From Plecoglossus altivelis (Eukaryota > Chordata > Actinopteri > Osmeriformes > Plecoglossidae): a stretch of 64,000 nt of DNA. The notes beneath the pieces were generated by a model, which was not told the origin of the DNA, ran no database searches, and saw only the letters and a program-made list of their open reading frames with translations. The first letter of the stretch is position 1; each line of letters opens with the position of its first letter. Made by a program: the position numbers and the translations under genes. The stretch spans positions 760,950 through 824,949 of the forward strand of contig BROE01000023.1 of NCBI GenBank assembly GCA_036571765.1, written 5' to 3'. Shown one piece after another: positions 48,330 to 60,499 of the stretch.

Positions 48330-50680
48330 TCATTGGTTCCTTTCATATCTCACTCCAGAGTAGACTGTTTCATCTTTCGGTTCCATTTTCATTCTCCCAG
48401 TTTTAATGGTCTTCGTATCAGAAACATTCAAAGCTGCGTAGTACTGTTTTCTGTCTTCATTGACCTGTGGTACAGACACATACAGTATTGTCCTGATTTA
48501 CTTTAAGGACCAACTAACTCTGTTCAAAACCAGAAATGGCCCACATGATCAATATTAAAGAAGGCTGAATGTGTTCGAGAGCCTATGAAGATGAATACTG
48601 GCCTGTTCTTCTGATATATTGACATGAGAACTGCCAGTTTGCTGAGACGAATCACCGAGCCATGCTAAAACACACGAAAGGTGAAAATAGAAAAAGGTTG
48701 TCTTTAAATGACAACTTGTGCAACTCACTAATATTACCTTCCGTATGTGAGCTATACATTTTATTGCATGCACATCACATTTAAGCTGCATCCCATAAAT
48801 TATTGAAAACTGGTTCATTGATTAATTAATTTGAGCTGAATAAAGGTCAAAACCTGTCCTCTTCACTTTCCAACAGAAGATGATGTTGACAGTCACACTC
48901 AGAATCAATATGGTTGTCAGGCAAACCAGAATGATAAAAACAAGATGATCCTGACCATCTGCCAAGCGAAAAATATTATGAAACTTTTCATTCAGGAAAT
49001 TATAAAGGAGTTTTTACAAATGTGTATGTACACACTACCTCATTTGTCATACTGTAACTTACCTTCAATATCCAGCTTAATCCCATTTCCAAACAGTATC
49101 TCCCCACATGAGGCCACAGCACAGTAGTAAGTCCCAGCATCAGAGAGTCTAAGGTTCCTCTTGGGGAGGTTGTAGACACAGCTCTGTGTAGGAGACCCAG
49201 ACGCAGGGCTTTTCTCACACTGATCACTCCTGCTGCCATTGGTGTAAAGGATACCTGGATGGGATTCTCCTGAGCCATGTCTGAACCAGTAGACACTGTG
49301 TTCTCCACTACAGGTCTTAGTGGTTATTGTACAGTTCAGATTTAAAGAGTCTCCTGGTTTATATGCCTCAGACACTGAGTGCTGTACAAGAACAGTTGTG
49401 TTTTTTGGTTCAAATTCTGAAAAAGAAAGTATAAACTCAAACACAATTCAATAACCACTAAATTATAGAAATTATATTTAAAACAAGGTTCTGTACATTT
49501 TTGGTCTTAGATTTATTTGTTAAGTGGTTATTGCTATATTTTCAATATTTAGTCCATTTATTTTCTATGCTTAGTTCAGTTGTTCATTTTGGTTTATGAT
49601 TTGCATCTGATCGCTTAACTTAATCTTACTAGATCGCACTCTATTTATTCAGTTCAGTTTTATGTTATTAGTAAGGTATTGTTTCGTGTTTGCATGACTT
49701 ACTAAGCCTTCTGTTCCCAACAATTTTGATAGACATTAAGTGTTTCAACAGTGTAGCCAGTTTTATTGAACCTAAAAAGCATCTTATGACTTCATCCTTG
49801 CTGTGCCTTTGTTTGGGGTTTTGCATATACCGGCTCTGATATTCAGCCTGAATTTTACTCAGCTTCTGACTTGCCCTTGAGTACGGTTGCCTTGGATTTC
49901 TTGTAACAAAAATAAATGATGCATGGAGGGTAAGGAATCGTCCTCCTCCACACCCAGGCAGTGTTCAATATATAGATCTATATTACAGTTCACATAATTT
50001 ACTAATCGGTTCCATTCAAACTCATTTTTGTAAATAAGCATGAGGTGCACTGCTAATCTAAAATATTTTTTCCAACAATTAGGAACAATGTTAAATGAAT
50101 TTATACTGAAAATTAAATTAGTCTTTACCTGTAACAATTAGAAGAGTTCCATCTCCAAATGTAATGCCAATGGATTGAGTTGCACAGTAGTAAGTGGCTG
50201 AATCCTGTAGCTGAGTCTGGGTGATAGTCAGATTACAATGATCGTCTCCTCTACACAAATTAATGTGTTTCGTTCCAAGTATCAGATCTTTGGTGTTAAA
50301 TATAGAGGTGTGCTTAAATGATGTAACAATGAGAACTGGCTTCTGTCCAATAACCTGTTTGAACCACAGAACAACCTCATTATATGTATGGATGCAAGTT
50401 AGAGTCACACTGTCTCCCTCCCTGACCAGCATGACACGATCTGGTTGCACAAAGACGTCCTTGTTCAATGTACAAACTGTCAAGGTAAAAAGAAAACAAA
50501 TGTTTTGGATTTCTTTCACCACTCAGTCAGATAGATTCATCAGCATATATGCAATATTCAAAGAAATGTCTAAATGCCCTTGATCATGCAAGGTAATAGA
50601 TTCCGAAAGACAAAGCTAAAATATTTTTATGTCCTACCTGATTTCATGTAAAACCAAAAGATGAGCCCAAATAGAATCAT
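48330..50680 (-). CDS. NITR-10: inhibitory-type NITR, intact, with a non-standard splice donor
   Basis: Six minus-strand exons: 50638-50680 (signal), 50129-50476 (V), 49063-49416 (I), 48854-48958 (TM), 48603-48664 and 48330-48464 (tail, TGA). Total 1047 bases, 348 residues. V: GDSVTLTC (C42), VVLWFKQ, DSATYYC (C112), J-like FGDG (121-124). I domain: SGEHSVYWFR in place of AGEHS, FGNGI in place of FGNGT. TM about 254-278, then WKVKRT. Tail tyrosines are QYYAAL (311-316) and TVYSGV (337-342): the first is ITIM-like with glutamine at -2, the second ITSM-like. Phase demands that exon 5 end at ACAG/gccagt, a GC donor. If that site is not used, exon 5 would be skipped or misread. V and upstream DNA are duplicated in NITR-13. 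Confidence 0.88.
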
Positions 50681-51165
50681 TTCAATGACAGTCTGTATTT
50701 AACTAGGAAGTGGGCATGCACAGGCACATTTATATAGGATTGCCTGCAATAAGTAGGAGGGGGCAATGAACTAAGAACTGCTATTGGATATCCAGGCAAA
50801 ATCATGCCTTCCATTGTATCAGACAGTAATCCGACCAAAGGGTGTTTAAATGAAAATTGAAAGCCTCTAAATGTTTTTTATAACTAATCCAAAATTGAAA
50901 GTGATATTTAACTAAAGATAGTTACAAGTTTGACAACGTACTTTGGCTTTTCCCAAAACACAAGAAGCAGGGGTGTACGTTTCCTTATCACATTTTTGAA
51001 AAGGCAAATCTGTCCCCCCTATTTAACCCCTCCCTTTAAGTGTTTAAAAACTGTCCCAACCACACCTGAAAACACACCTACTCCCCTGCATAACACTGTA
51101 GTCAGACATCTATACTGCCACAAAGGCATTTTGACCTGCTCAATACTACTTTGAGATTTCTTTGC
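49063..51165. repeat. Segmental duplication, left copy
   Basis: From the NITR-10 I exon through the V and signal exons and about 480 bases of upstream DNA, the sequence matches 61993-64000 base for base with scattered small differences. Introns match as well as exons, which marks a recent DNA duplication or conversion. The right copy reaches the window edge, so the true length is unknown. TM and tail exons of the two genes are much less alike. Confidence 0.92.
50728..50736 (-). promoter_or_regulatory. TATA box of NITR-10
   Basis: tatataaat on the minus strand, 48 bases before the start codon. The identical box is present upstream of NITR-13. Confidence 0.6.
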
Positions 51166-52714
51166 AAGAATGAAGCAGACGTGATAAAGCCTCACAAGTG
51201 TGCATTAACGTCGACACAATCTCAACATTACTTGTTTTTTTTCACAATAAAGGGAAGAGGTGAGGCACATTCTTAACAATGTTTCCACTTATGTTACTCG
51301 TATGTGAGAGGCACTGTACTTACAGACGAACTCAGAAAACAACAGAGGTGGAGAGCATTTAACACTATGAACAGGTAAAACTACACACCAAGGCCCTGTT
51401 AAAATGAATGTTTAAAAAAGAAATGTTAAAAACGTGCCCATTAGTTTAGATTGGATTAGATTATCAATGCAAAAGAACCCTCCCTTTTATGCCGTCAACA
51501 TGTCTTTTAAGGGTTTGTCCTTAATTAGTGTTGACTTCCTATTGGAGGAGGAGCAGACGCAGGTCGTAGCTGTGGGGGATTGATAGTGGGTGTGTGCGCT
51601 TCGACCATGATGCCCCCTGATGGATCAGTAAATTGTCTGGAAACCATTTTATTTTTAAAAAGTTCCTTCGACAGGAAGTCACTGTGTTTCATGTAGTTAA
51701 CCTCCACCTCAAAATGGAAAGTCACATAGGTCACCTGACAAAGGTGCTGTAGCTATGTCAGTGTAAAAATATGTGCATATGAGCATCAGTAAAAAGTTTA
51801 CCTGCAGAAAATTAATAAGATCCTAATGTTCTAAATCATTACAAAAATGATCATGTAGTGCTACCTGTTCATAATGTGAATAGAGGCTCTCCACCTTTGT
51901 TTTGTCATCTGGGTTGTCTGCAAATGCCGTCTCACATACGACCCTATTACCTTCTCAGTTTCTTTCTCTCTCTGTCACTCTGTTACTCTGATTGTTGTTT
52001 TCTGCAGCATGCATGCTACTGGTCTGGTAGTCTCACATTCAGTACTTGGCTGTAAAAGTTTAATAGACTTAAGTCACTCACTATGTTGTGGACGTATGAA
52101 CAAATTAACATATGAAATTACCTTTGGAAGCTAATCTTATCCTGTCTGACATTGGGACTGCAGTTCTGGGCATTTGTCTCTCCTTCGTCCTTCTTAAGCA
52201 CAGACTGTGTAGAAATGGAGACATGCTGGCGATAGACAATGTTTGCTCTCTCTCTGTCTCTCTCTCCTCTCAGTAACAGTGATGGCACGGACGTAATCCA
52301 TGTTTCTGTGAAAAACTGATAGAAATCAAATCAAATGGATTTTGGCTTCAGTAAAGGACACCAAACTACAATATATCAGCTATACTAAAGTTAACAATAC
52401 AAAAATAATACATTTTCTGAATGTTTCAATAAACAGTATTAAGCTAGTCTGTCAATTGATTAGATCAAAATGCATAATTAGTGTGGTTCTTCCCACTGAA
52501 CCAATGAGGATAAAGAAAAACGCATTCATTTGTCCATCAGTGTGTAAAGTCATTCAGTATATGGATAAAATGCAAGGTAGTGAAGCAATGCTGCCTAAAC
52601 AGGGTTGCCACTTAAAGCTAGATCAGTCATCTTAGCCAATCAGACACAACCTCACTTCTGAAGAGTTGGATGCACATGTAAACGTTTCCATAGAGCAAAG
52701 ACACAGATGTAAAG
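51166..52714. other. Intergenic, with dispersed repeat pieces and a possible TM remnant
   Basis: Pieces near 51320-51375 and 51850-52055 are shared with 59190-59660 (see that entry). At about 52130-52215 the plus strand reads EANLILSDIGTAVLGICLSFVLLKHRLC, hydrophobic and like a NITR TM exon, but I see no acceptor. It could be a fragment of a lost receptor. Confidence 0.35.
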
Positions 52715-54605
52715 ATGAGACCTTCAAAGATGGTCACACTGGGTTTGGTAGTTCTACTTCTCTGGGATTGTAGTAAGTTAAAAACCGGACTTGGTCATTT
52801 ATACACATATCTTGTATGGAATATGACACATTTCTGGTTACCGCAATGTTTTCTCCTCATTGCAGTTGATGTGCTAGAGATAATACAGTCTAAAGCCATA
52901 CGTCTAGACAGTCATTTCAAGTCTGTCGATGTTGGAGACACGGTGACTCTGCACTGCTTCTACCAAGACGTTAAGGCAACGCACCTTTCTTGGTACAGGC
53001 AAAGCCTAGGAGAGAAACCACAGCTGGTATCTACAATGTATAAGTTTGAACATAAAGCTAGACTGTACAATACATTTGAGGACAATCCTCGCTTCTCTGG
53101 TCAAAGTGGTGAAGGAATTAATCACTTGAGGATATCAGATGTCCAACCTTCAGATTCAGCTATGTACCTTTGTTCTACATCATACGTAAATTTACCGGAA
53201 TTTGTTGAAAGTGCCCTGGTCAATGTAAAAGGTAAGATTCAAACAAGCATAGCATTTCCATTTAACATCAGATTGAAAATGAGTTGTTTTGAGTAGATGG
53301 GAATCCTAGGTAATTTAGGTGAGCGTTCATGCAATATCAACATTATAGCTTGTAAAGCTACAAAACAAATATGTAGATCCTCTTGTGAGGGTGCTTTTGA
53401 AGCAGAATGATTGTATCACTGTGAGTATTTTAGGGACACGAACCAGGAGAATCTGTGACTAACTTAGAGACATATGACACTTTGATCAAAATATAGTAAA
53501 TTCTTGTGTTTTTTTACTTTGGAAAGTTTCTATAGGTAAAAACATGTGACAAAATGTTTTTAGGTCTAGATTCCAATACCAAGGTAGTTTTCCAGCAGCC
53601 AGTGTCTGAGTACATCCAGCCAGGAGACTCAGTATCTCTGAACTGTACAATACACACTAAGTCCTATGCAGGAGAGCATAGTGTCTACTGGTTCAGACAT
53701 GGCTCAGGAGAATCCTATCCAGGAATCCTTTACACCCAAGGAGGCAGGAGTGAATATTGTGAGAAGAGCCGTGAATCTGGGTCTCCTACACAGAGCTGTG
53801 TCTACAATCTCCCCAAGAGGATCCTCAGCCTCTCTGATGTTGGGACTTACTACTGTGCTGTGGCCTCATGTGGGGATATACTGTTTGGAAATGGGACGAA
53901 GATTGACATTGAAGGTCAGAAAAACATGATAAATGTAAACAGAAATTATTTTGAAAAACTCATATGTAAATAGATTGCTATGTCTCTTCAGAGAGCATCC
54001 CAGATCTGCTTCTCCTAGTGTACATCTTGGATGCAGCCGACGAATCTTGTTCAATGCTGATTATTGTGTTGACCTGTTTGGTGTTAAAATGATGAGGAAA
54101 CAATGTCCTCACTGCAGAGGTAGGTGCTTATGTAAAGACAACCAGTAAACCTTTCTAAGAATTTTTTTGTTATTGTAATAAATTGTTACTTCAAAATTTA
54201 AGCAATTGAGTAACTACCAATTCCTGACAAGTAACCTTAACTTCTTAACACTCTGCACCCTCAGTTTCTGGATCATTGTATCAGACATCACGTTTATTGT
54301 CCCTTGAATACAGAGAGGTAGGTTTTTTCTTCAGCTATTTTGCAGTGATGTAATACAATAGTCTTACACTTGCATAGGCTAGACCACATATCACGGTTAC
54401 AAATTCTATGTTTGACAATAGCCAAGATAGACAATCAGAACAGTTCACATGAGTATGGTACACTATCTGGCAAGTGATTTAATAAAACCTTTTTCACTGC
54501 TAGGGCCAAGATGCAGAAAACCTTCATTACACTGCTCTGAATCTGAGGAGGAAATCTAAGCCCAGGAGAGAGAGAGATAATGTGTACAGTATACTCTGGT
54601 GTTAG
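52715..54605 (+). pseudogene. NITR-11: six-exon NITR with a one-base deletion in the TM exon
   Basis: Exons: 52715-52772 (signal), 52866-53231 (V), 53564-53914 (I), 53992-54119 (TM), 54265-54317 and 54504-54605 (tail). V closely resembles NITR-3 (GDTVTLHC, SWYRQSLGEKPQLVSTMYKF, DSAMYLC). In the I domain the second cysteine is lost (KSYAGEHS for T-C-AGEHS) and DQC becomes EYC. Exon lengths sum to 1058, one short of a multiple of three. The shift lies at an AAAA run near 54086-54090: as written the frame reads LTCLVLK and stops; one more A would lead into MMRKQCPHCRG and the ITIM LHYTAL of exon 6. As it stands it could still yield a membrane-anchored, tail-less receptor. It may also be a sequencing slip. 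AATAAA at 54653-54658. Confidence 0.85.
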
Positions 54606-54749
54606 AGAATAGAGGTTGGAGATGAAAGCTGCTCTCATATGTTTATTTGCTGAATAAAAGTTTATTAAGAATAAGAAGAAATGTACTCTTGTTCTAAAGT
54701 ATTTGATGAATAAGGCCTATTGTTAAGTTCATACTATCATAACAAGAAT

Positions 54750-55150
54750 TTGTGTGTTTGTATGTCTGTGGCTCATTTTTTTCTCAAGACGGGTATTGTG
54801 GAAAATTAAAATGGGGCAGGTGTATTTTCTCGAGATTTCTCGTGTATTTCTCTGCAGTAACACAGGTCAAGTTGTGTAGAAATAAGTTCATAAACTTAGA
54901 TTATTATGTTAAAACACCAGTTTGTCATCCTTTAGGGATCCCGTAACAAGGACTGGTTTGCCTTGCCAGTTCAAAAGCGTACACCTCAAATGTACTATAT
55001 ATTTTTCAAATCCGAACAACTTTTTACTGTTCACTGCAACCCCTTGGGTCCCGAGATAATACCTGATGAATTTCAACTTCACAGAGTTCCCAGTTTGTGA
55101 GATAATCAAGCTACAGACACACAAACACATTCCTAGAATTATAGTTTGAT
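54750..55150. repeat. Inverted pair of a dispersed repeat
   Basis: A plus-oriented copy (about 54750-54940: tttgtatgtctgtggctcatttt, attgtggaaaattaaaatggggcagg) is followed at once by a minus-oriented copy (54950-55150, whose reverse complement reads tgtttgtgtgtctgtagcttgattatctcacaaactgggaactctgtgaagttgaaatt). Other copies lie at 15181-15360 and 57895-58105. Confidence 0.55.
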
Positions 55151-55855
55151 ACACTCTGTGCCTCATTCTGCTCAAACACCATTCTGGTCTGTTTGATTAT
55201 TTGACATTTACATTTGTAAGCTGGTTTGCATGAGTGAATCGCCTTGATTTTTTTTTAATCAAATGAATTAGGTCATTTGGAGGAGTCAACTGTCTCGGGA
55301 GACATAAGCAGTTTTCCTTCTGCATTCCTTCTGCATCCTAGTAGTAGTTATGTAGTTATTGGTTTCCTGAGTGGGTAAGTATGCTAAGATACAGAACTGG
55401 CTTTCCATTCTACATCGAAAGTTCACTTAAATATAATTGTCTACAAGGTCTGAGAATTTACAATGCTGGCCTATAGCCTGTCACTGTGTTATTTAATGTG
55501 GAAAATACTTTAATATGATTATGATTAAATAGTCCACTGTTCAACTTCACAGTGAACTTTAACAGTCCTAAGTCACTTGCTATGTTTTGGACATAAGAAC
55601 ACTCTTTAAGTTATGCAAACACAAACAATACCTTACTAATAACAGGCGAAACTGAACTGAATAAATAGAGTGCCAAGTGATCAGATGCAAATCATATACT
55701 AAAATTAACAACCAAACTGAACATATAAAATGAATTGAATAAATCTTGAGAGGTAAAAAAAACCCTTAACAAATAAATGAAAAGACCAAGAACGAGCACA
55801 GCCTTGAGTCAAAGATGATTTCCATCATTTTGTGGGGATTGAATTGAGTTTTTTC
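55151..55855. other. Intergenic, nothing recognised
   Basis: AT-rich, no open frames of note. A short piece near 55560-55600 (cctaagtcacttgctatgttttggac) recurs near 52071 and, inverted, near 59400. Confidence 0.4.
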
Positions 55856-57852
55856 CCCCTCCTTGAACCGCCACCGTAACGTGGTGGAGGGGTTTGATTG
55901 CTCGGATGATCCTAGGAGCTATGTTGTCGGGAGCAATAAGCCCCTGGTAGGGTCTCCCAAGGCAAACTGGTCCTGGGTGACTAGCCAGACTAAGCGTGGT
56001 TCACCAAACCCCTATGATGCCAAAACCAAAGAGATTCGCTACGTCGCCCGGAGTGGCGTTACCGGAGCCCCGCCCTGGTGCCAGGCCTGGAGTGGATGCT
56101 CACAGGCGAGTGCCTGGTGGCCGGGTCTTTGCCCATGGGACTCTTCTTGTTTACCCCGAAAGGGCAATGTGGGACCACCTTCCTGCAGGCCCACCACCCA
56201 CAGGAAGGACCGTAGGGGGCCGGTTTAGTGTGTTTTGGGCGGCGGTCAGGGGCAGGTGCCTGGATGACCGAGGCCAAGCACACGGTCTCTAGTGCTGGGG
56301 ACATGGAATGTCACCTCGCTGGCGGGGAAGGCCGAGCTTGTGCGGGAGGTAGAGCGTTACCGGCTAGATATAGTCGGCCTCGCCTCCACGCACAGCCTGG
56401 GTTATGGATCCATTATCCGGAAGAGAGAGAGAGGCGGCGGGCTGGCGGCGGGGGGCTGGCATGGGCGGCGGCTGGCGTGGGCTTGCTCATAGCCCCGTGG
56501 CTCGGCCGCCATGTGTTGGTGTTTACCCCAGTAAACGAGAGGGTCGCGTCCCTGTGCCTTCAAGCTGGGGATAGGTCTCTCACTGTTGTATCGGCCTATT
56601 TGTTACAACAGTGCAGAGTACCCGGCCTTCTTGTAGACCTGGCTGTGTTCCAACTACAGGGGTATCACACTCCTCAGCCTTCCCGGTAAGGTTTACGCCA
56701 GGGTACTAGAGAGGAGGATCTGACCGATAGTCGAACCTCGGATTCAGGAGAAGCAGTGTGGTTTTTGCCCTGGTCGCGGAACACTGGACCAGCTCTAAAC
56801 TCTTCATCGAGTGCTTGAGGGTTCATGGGAGTTTGCCCAACCAGTTCACATGTGCTTTGTGGACATGGATGAGGCGTTCGACCATGTCCCTCATGATGTC
56901 TTGCGTGGGTTTTGCCGGGAGTAAAGGGTCCAAGACCCTTTCCTCAGGGCCATCTGGTCCCTGTATGACCGGAGCATGAGCTGTGTTCGCATTGCCGGTA
57001 GTAAGTCGGACTTGTTCCCAGTGCATTTTGGACCCCCCCAGGGCTGCTCTTTGTCACCGATTCTGTTTATTGTTTTTATGGACAGAATTTCTATTGCACA
57101 GCCAGGGGCCGGAAGGTGTCTGATTCGGGGAGCACAGGATCTCATCTCTGCTATTCGCACATGATGTTGTCCTGACGGCTTCATCAGACCTGGACCTGCA
57201 GAATGCACTGGAGCGATTTGTAGCCGAGTGTAAAGCGGCCGCGATGAGAATCAGCACCTCTTAATCCGAGGCCATGGTTCTCGATCGGAAAAAGGTGGCT
57301 TGCTCCCCTCAGGTGGGTGGGGAGTAGTTGCTTCAAGTGGAGGAGTTTAAGTGTCTCGGGGTCTTGTTCACGAGTGAGGGAAGGACGGAAAGAGAGATTG
57401 ACACCTATGGTCATAAACTTTGGGTAATGAGTGAAAAGACGAGATTGCGGATACAAGTGGTCGAAATGAGTGTCCTCCGCAGAATGGCCGGGCACTCCCT
57501 TAGAAATGAGGTGAGGAGGTCGGTCAAATGGGAGGAGCTCGGAGTAGAGCTGCTGCTCCTCCACGGCGAGAGGAGCCAGCTAAGGTGTGTCGGGTATCTG
57601 TTTCGAATGCCTCCTGGATGCCTCCCTCGGGAGGTGTTCAGGGCATGTCTCACCGGGAGGTGGCCCTGGGGGAGACCCAGGACCCGCTGGAGGGACTATG
57701 TCTCTCGGCTGGCCTGGGAACGCCTCGGGATCCCCCCGGAGTAGCTGGAGGAGGTGTGTGTGGAGAAGGAAGTCTGGGCATCCCTGCTCAGACTGCTGCC
57801 CTCAAGACCCAGCTCCAGATAAGCAGAAGAAGATGGATGTATGGATGGATAA
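55856..57852 (+). mobile_element. Rex3 LINE, both ends present, internally deleted
   Basis: Starts with ccgccaccgtaacgtggtggagggg, the 5' region of this element, and ends with agcagaagaagatggatgtatggatgga, its 3' tail. Between them are traces of the reverse transcriptase (VPGLLVDL/CSNYRG-like segment at about 56630, PPQGCSLSPILFIVFMDRIS at 57038-57097, EEFKCLGVLFTSEGR at 57340) and of the C-terminal region. Most of the endonuclease and early RT are missing and many frameshifts are present, so it is dead. Confidence 0.85.
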
Positions 57853-57894
57853 ACTGCAGTTTTTCAGACCACAGGGACAATTTAACATACAGTG

Positions 57895-58105
57895 ATTTAC
57901 CTTGCCTGTTCAAAAGCTGCACCTTTAACATCCCCGCTTATGACACTTTCATTCATATCTGCTGCTTTCACACAACTTCACCTGCTTCTCTGCACGTCTT
58001 TGGCTCCTGAGCAATACACCTGCCCAATTTCAACTTACCACAATGCCCGGTTCATGAGATAATTGAGCCAAAGACACACACATTCACATAGATTCCTGGC
58101 GTTAC
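57895..58105 (-). repeat. Dispersed repeat family, copy near Rex3
   Basis: Reads on the minus strand as tgtgtgtctttggctcaattatctcatgaaccgggcattgtggtaagttgaaattgggcaggtgtattgctcaggagccaaagacgtgc, the clearest copy of the family seen at 15181 and 54750-55150. Confidence 0.55.
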
Positions 58106-58299
58106 GGTATGATGAACTTCAATAAAAGGCGTCATCCAAAAAACTTTCAGCAAGAATTCATCACTCTTGATTTTATTCAGAATTATGAAATTAATTGTGC
58201 ACAATGTGAAGCCAGCAACAAACATATCAGAGCAGCTTTCCTCTTCCAGCTCTATTCTCTAACACCGGAGTACACTGTGTTTATGTCCACACATCTTTC

Positions 58300-59110
58300 T
58301 CTCTCTTCAATTCAATTCAATTCAATTTATTTTTGTAACGCCCAAAATCACAACAACAGTTGCCTCGAAGGGCGACAAGGATTCCATCATTGGTCAATAA
58401 ACAGAAAACCACATTATAAAAAAGTACATATGATTTTAGCAACTGGATGACTGTCCCGGAACATCCCCTGTCCTTAGACCCTCCTTCTCGGCAAGGAAAA
58501 ACTACAAAAAAACCCTGTGGGAAAAAGTAGAAACCTCAGGGAGAACCACAGTGAAGGAGAGATCCTGCTCCCACGGACGGACAGGCTGTAGATGTTCCAG
58601 GACTGGTGTGCATCCATATTGCGATGGACTGTAAAGAAAGAACCCCTCAGGCGAAAGGAAGGGTTCATCTAGATCATCAGGTGCGAGGAGAGTTCGGCTA
58701 TTCAGCGAAGTGGGTCTGAGGAAAGCAGTTCGTCTGTTGTACGAAGTACCTCCGACAGTTGAGGAGCACCCGGGTCCACAGATCAAGTCGCTAGGCGGGG
58801 CGAGGCATGTAGGGTGGAGTCATCGCCATGGCAGCATCCAGGACAGAGCCCACCTCGGAGGGATCGAAACTTGTGTACAGCGACGAACAGACCATAGCGA
58901 ACTACGATATCAACTAATGCCCTGCCCATAAGCCATTTCGAAGAGAAATGCTTTAAGCCTGGTCTTAAATAAAGAGACTGAGTCGGCCTCTTTAACATGA
59001 ACAGGGAGCTGATTCCATAACACAGGAGCTTGGTAGCTAAATGCTCTACCCCCTACTGTGCTTTTGGAGACTCGAGGAACCACCAATAGTCCAGCGCTTT
59101 TCTGGGCTAA
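58300..59110 (+). repeat. Large dispersed teleost repeat beginning with (TTCAA)n
   Basis: Opens with ttcaattcaattcaattcaatttattt, then cgcccaaaatcacaacaac, a ggaaaaactacaaaaaaaccctgtggg block, and ends in ggagctgattccataacacaggagcttggtagctaaatgctctacccc. These phrases occur in a widespread interspersed repeat of fish genomes. No intact frame; I do not know the class. Confidence 0.55.
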
Positions 59111-59189
59111 CCTAACCTAAGCTAACAAGTAACAGAGTGAGAAAGAAAGAGAGGGAAAAATTAGAAGGTGAAAGGGTTGTATGGGAGGC

Positions 59190-59660
59190 AACAATATACT
59201 TACAGACAACCACAGAAAACAGAACAAAAGCGGAGAGCATCTAACACTATGAACAGGTAGCGCTAGATGATCGTTTAAAAAAAATCATTTACAATATTAG
59301 GATCTGCTCATTCTATGCAGGTAATCTCTTTATGCTGGTTAGGTAAGGTTTTTGTAGATTAGATTCAAAACGGTCATTTCATACAAAAACAGCGTTCAGA
59401 TGTCCACAACATAGCGAGTCACTTCACCATTGAAGTGTTGCAGCCTAGTACTGGATATGAGACTACCAGACCAGTGGCATTCATCCTGCAGAAAACCACT
59501 ATCAGAGTTAACAAGCAACAGAGAGAGAGAGAAGGAGAGAGAGTGAGAGGGTAGTAGGGTTGTATATGAAATGGCACTGTACTTTCAGACAACCATAAAA
59601 AAACAAAACAGACGTGGAGAGCATCTGACACCACAAGCAGGTAACGCCCATGCAAACACA
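59190..59660 (-). repeat. Dispersed repeat shared with 51320-52055
   Basis: Two tandem-like units at 59200-59260 and 59580-59650 (cttacagacaaccacagaaaacag...gtggagagcatctaacac...gaacaggta) match 51325-51375. The piece at 59445-59500 is the inverse of 51977-52052 (tctgcag-atgcat-gctactggtctggtagtctca). Noncoding. Confidence 0.55.
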
Positions 59661-60499
59661 TCTTCACACTAATACCAACACAGCTTCAGCACATTTGTCA
59701 GGTGATTAATGTACCACTTTCCATATTGAGGTGGAGCTGAACTACACAAAACACCGTGACTTTCTGTCTCAATAGAGGTCATTTATCATATTAAGGTTAG
59801 TATCACTACAATATCGCTGACCCACAAGATCAACCCAGATTTTGTCAACACAATGCTTCCACATATTATCATTATTCAGCCACCAAGGTCTGTTGTCTTG
59901 AACAAAACATGTTGGTTAGGAGGAGAGTTAGCATTAGTGACATAGATCAGAAACATATGGTTAAATAAAAATGAGCTTTGATGTGATGCAACAGATAAAG
60001 ATATATCATATCATTTGACAATCATTTGAAAAAAGAGAAACAGAGTTGGAGAGTCCTGCGGTATGTGTAGGAGGCCATTCTGCCAAGATAACATTATTAT
60101 TGATGCAGCAGACTGCAATGCACAAGAGTCAAAACACATTTGAAAACATTTTGAGGGAGAGTTTACCTAAAGCTGTTTAAGCAATTTTTCTTATGTAGAC
60201 AAAAGTACAACTACTGAGAGATGAGATATACATCTTCATATTATGCTACAATGTTTGACTTGGAAATTGCAGTGTTTCGTATCTTAGTCCAGTAAGTGCC
60301 ACTAAGTACCAAGCCAAAAATAAACTTGTAAACACGTCATGTCTGTCCTCTTTATGGAAAATAATAGTTTCTTATGTGAACGTTGTTTTCTTGGTGGCTT
60401 GTGTGTTTGTGGGTCTTCTGCACCAACAGTTTGACGGAAGCTTCCTGTCTAAAGAGAGGGGTGACCTTTGCCAGGCGTCTGACTGTGAAACTGTTGTCT
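59661..60499. other. Intergenic, nothing recognised
   Basis: AT-rich DNA, apart from the start of the NITR-12 relic. Confidence 0.4.

Noticed and set aside
56228..57208. Frames of 60-153 codons at 55.9-57.5 kb
   Set aside because: They are frame-shifted segments and antisense shadows of the dead Rex3 copy.
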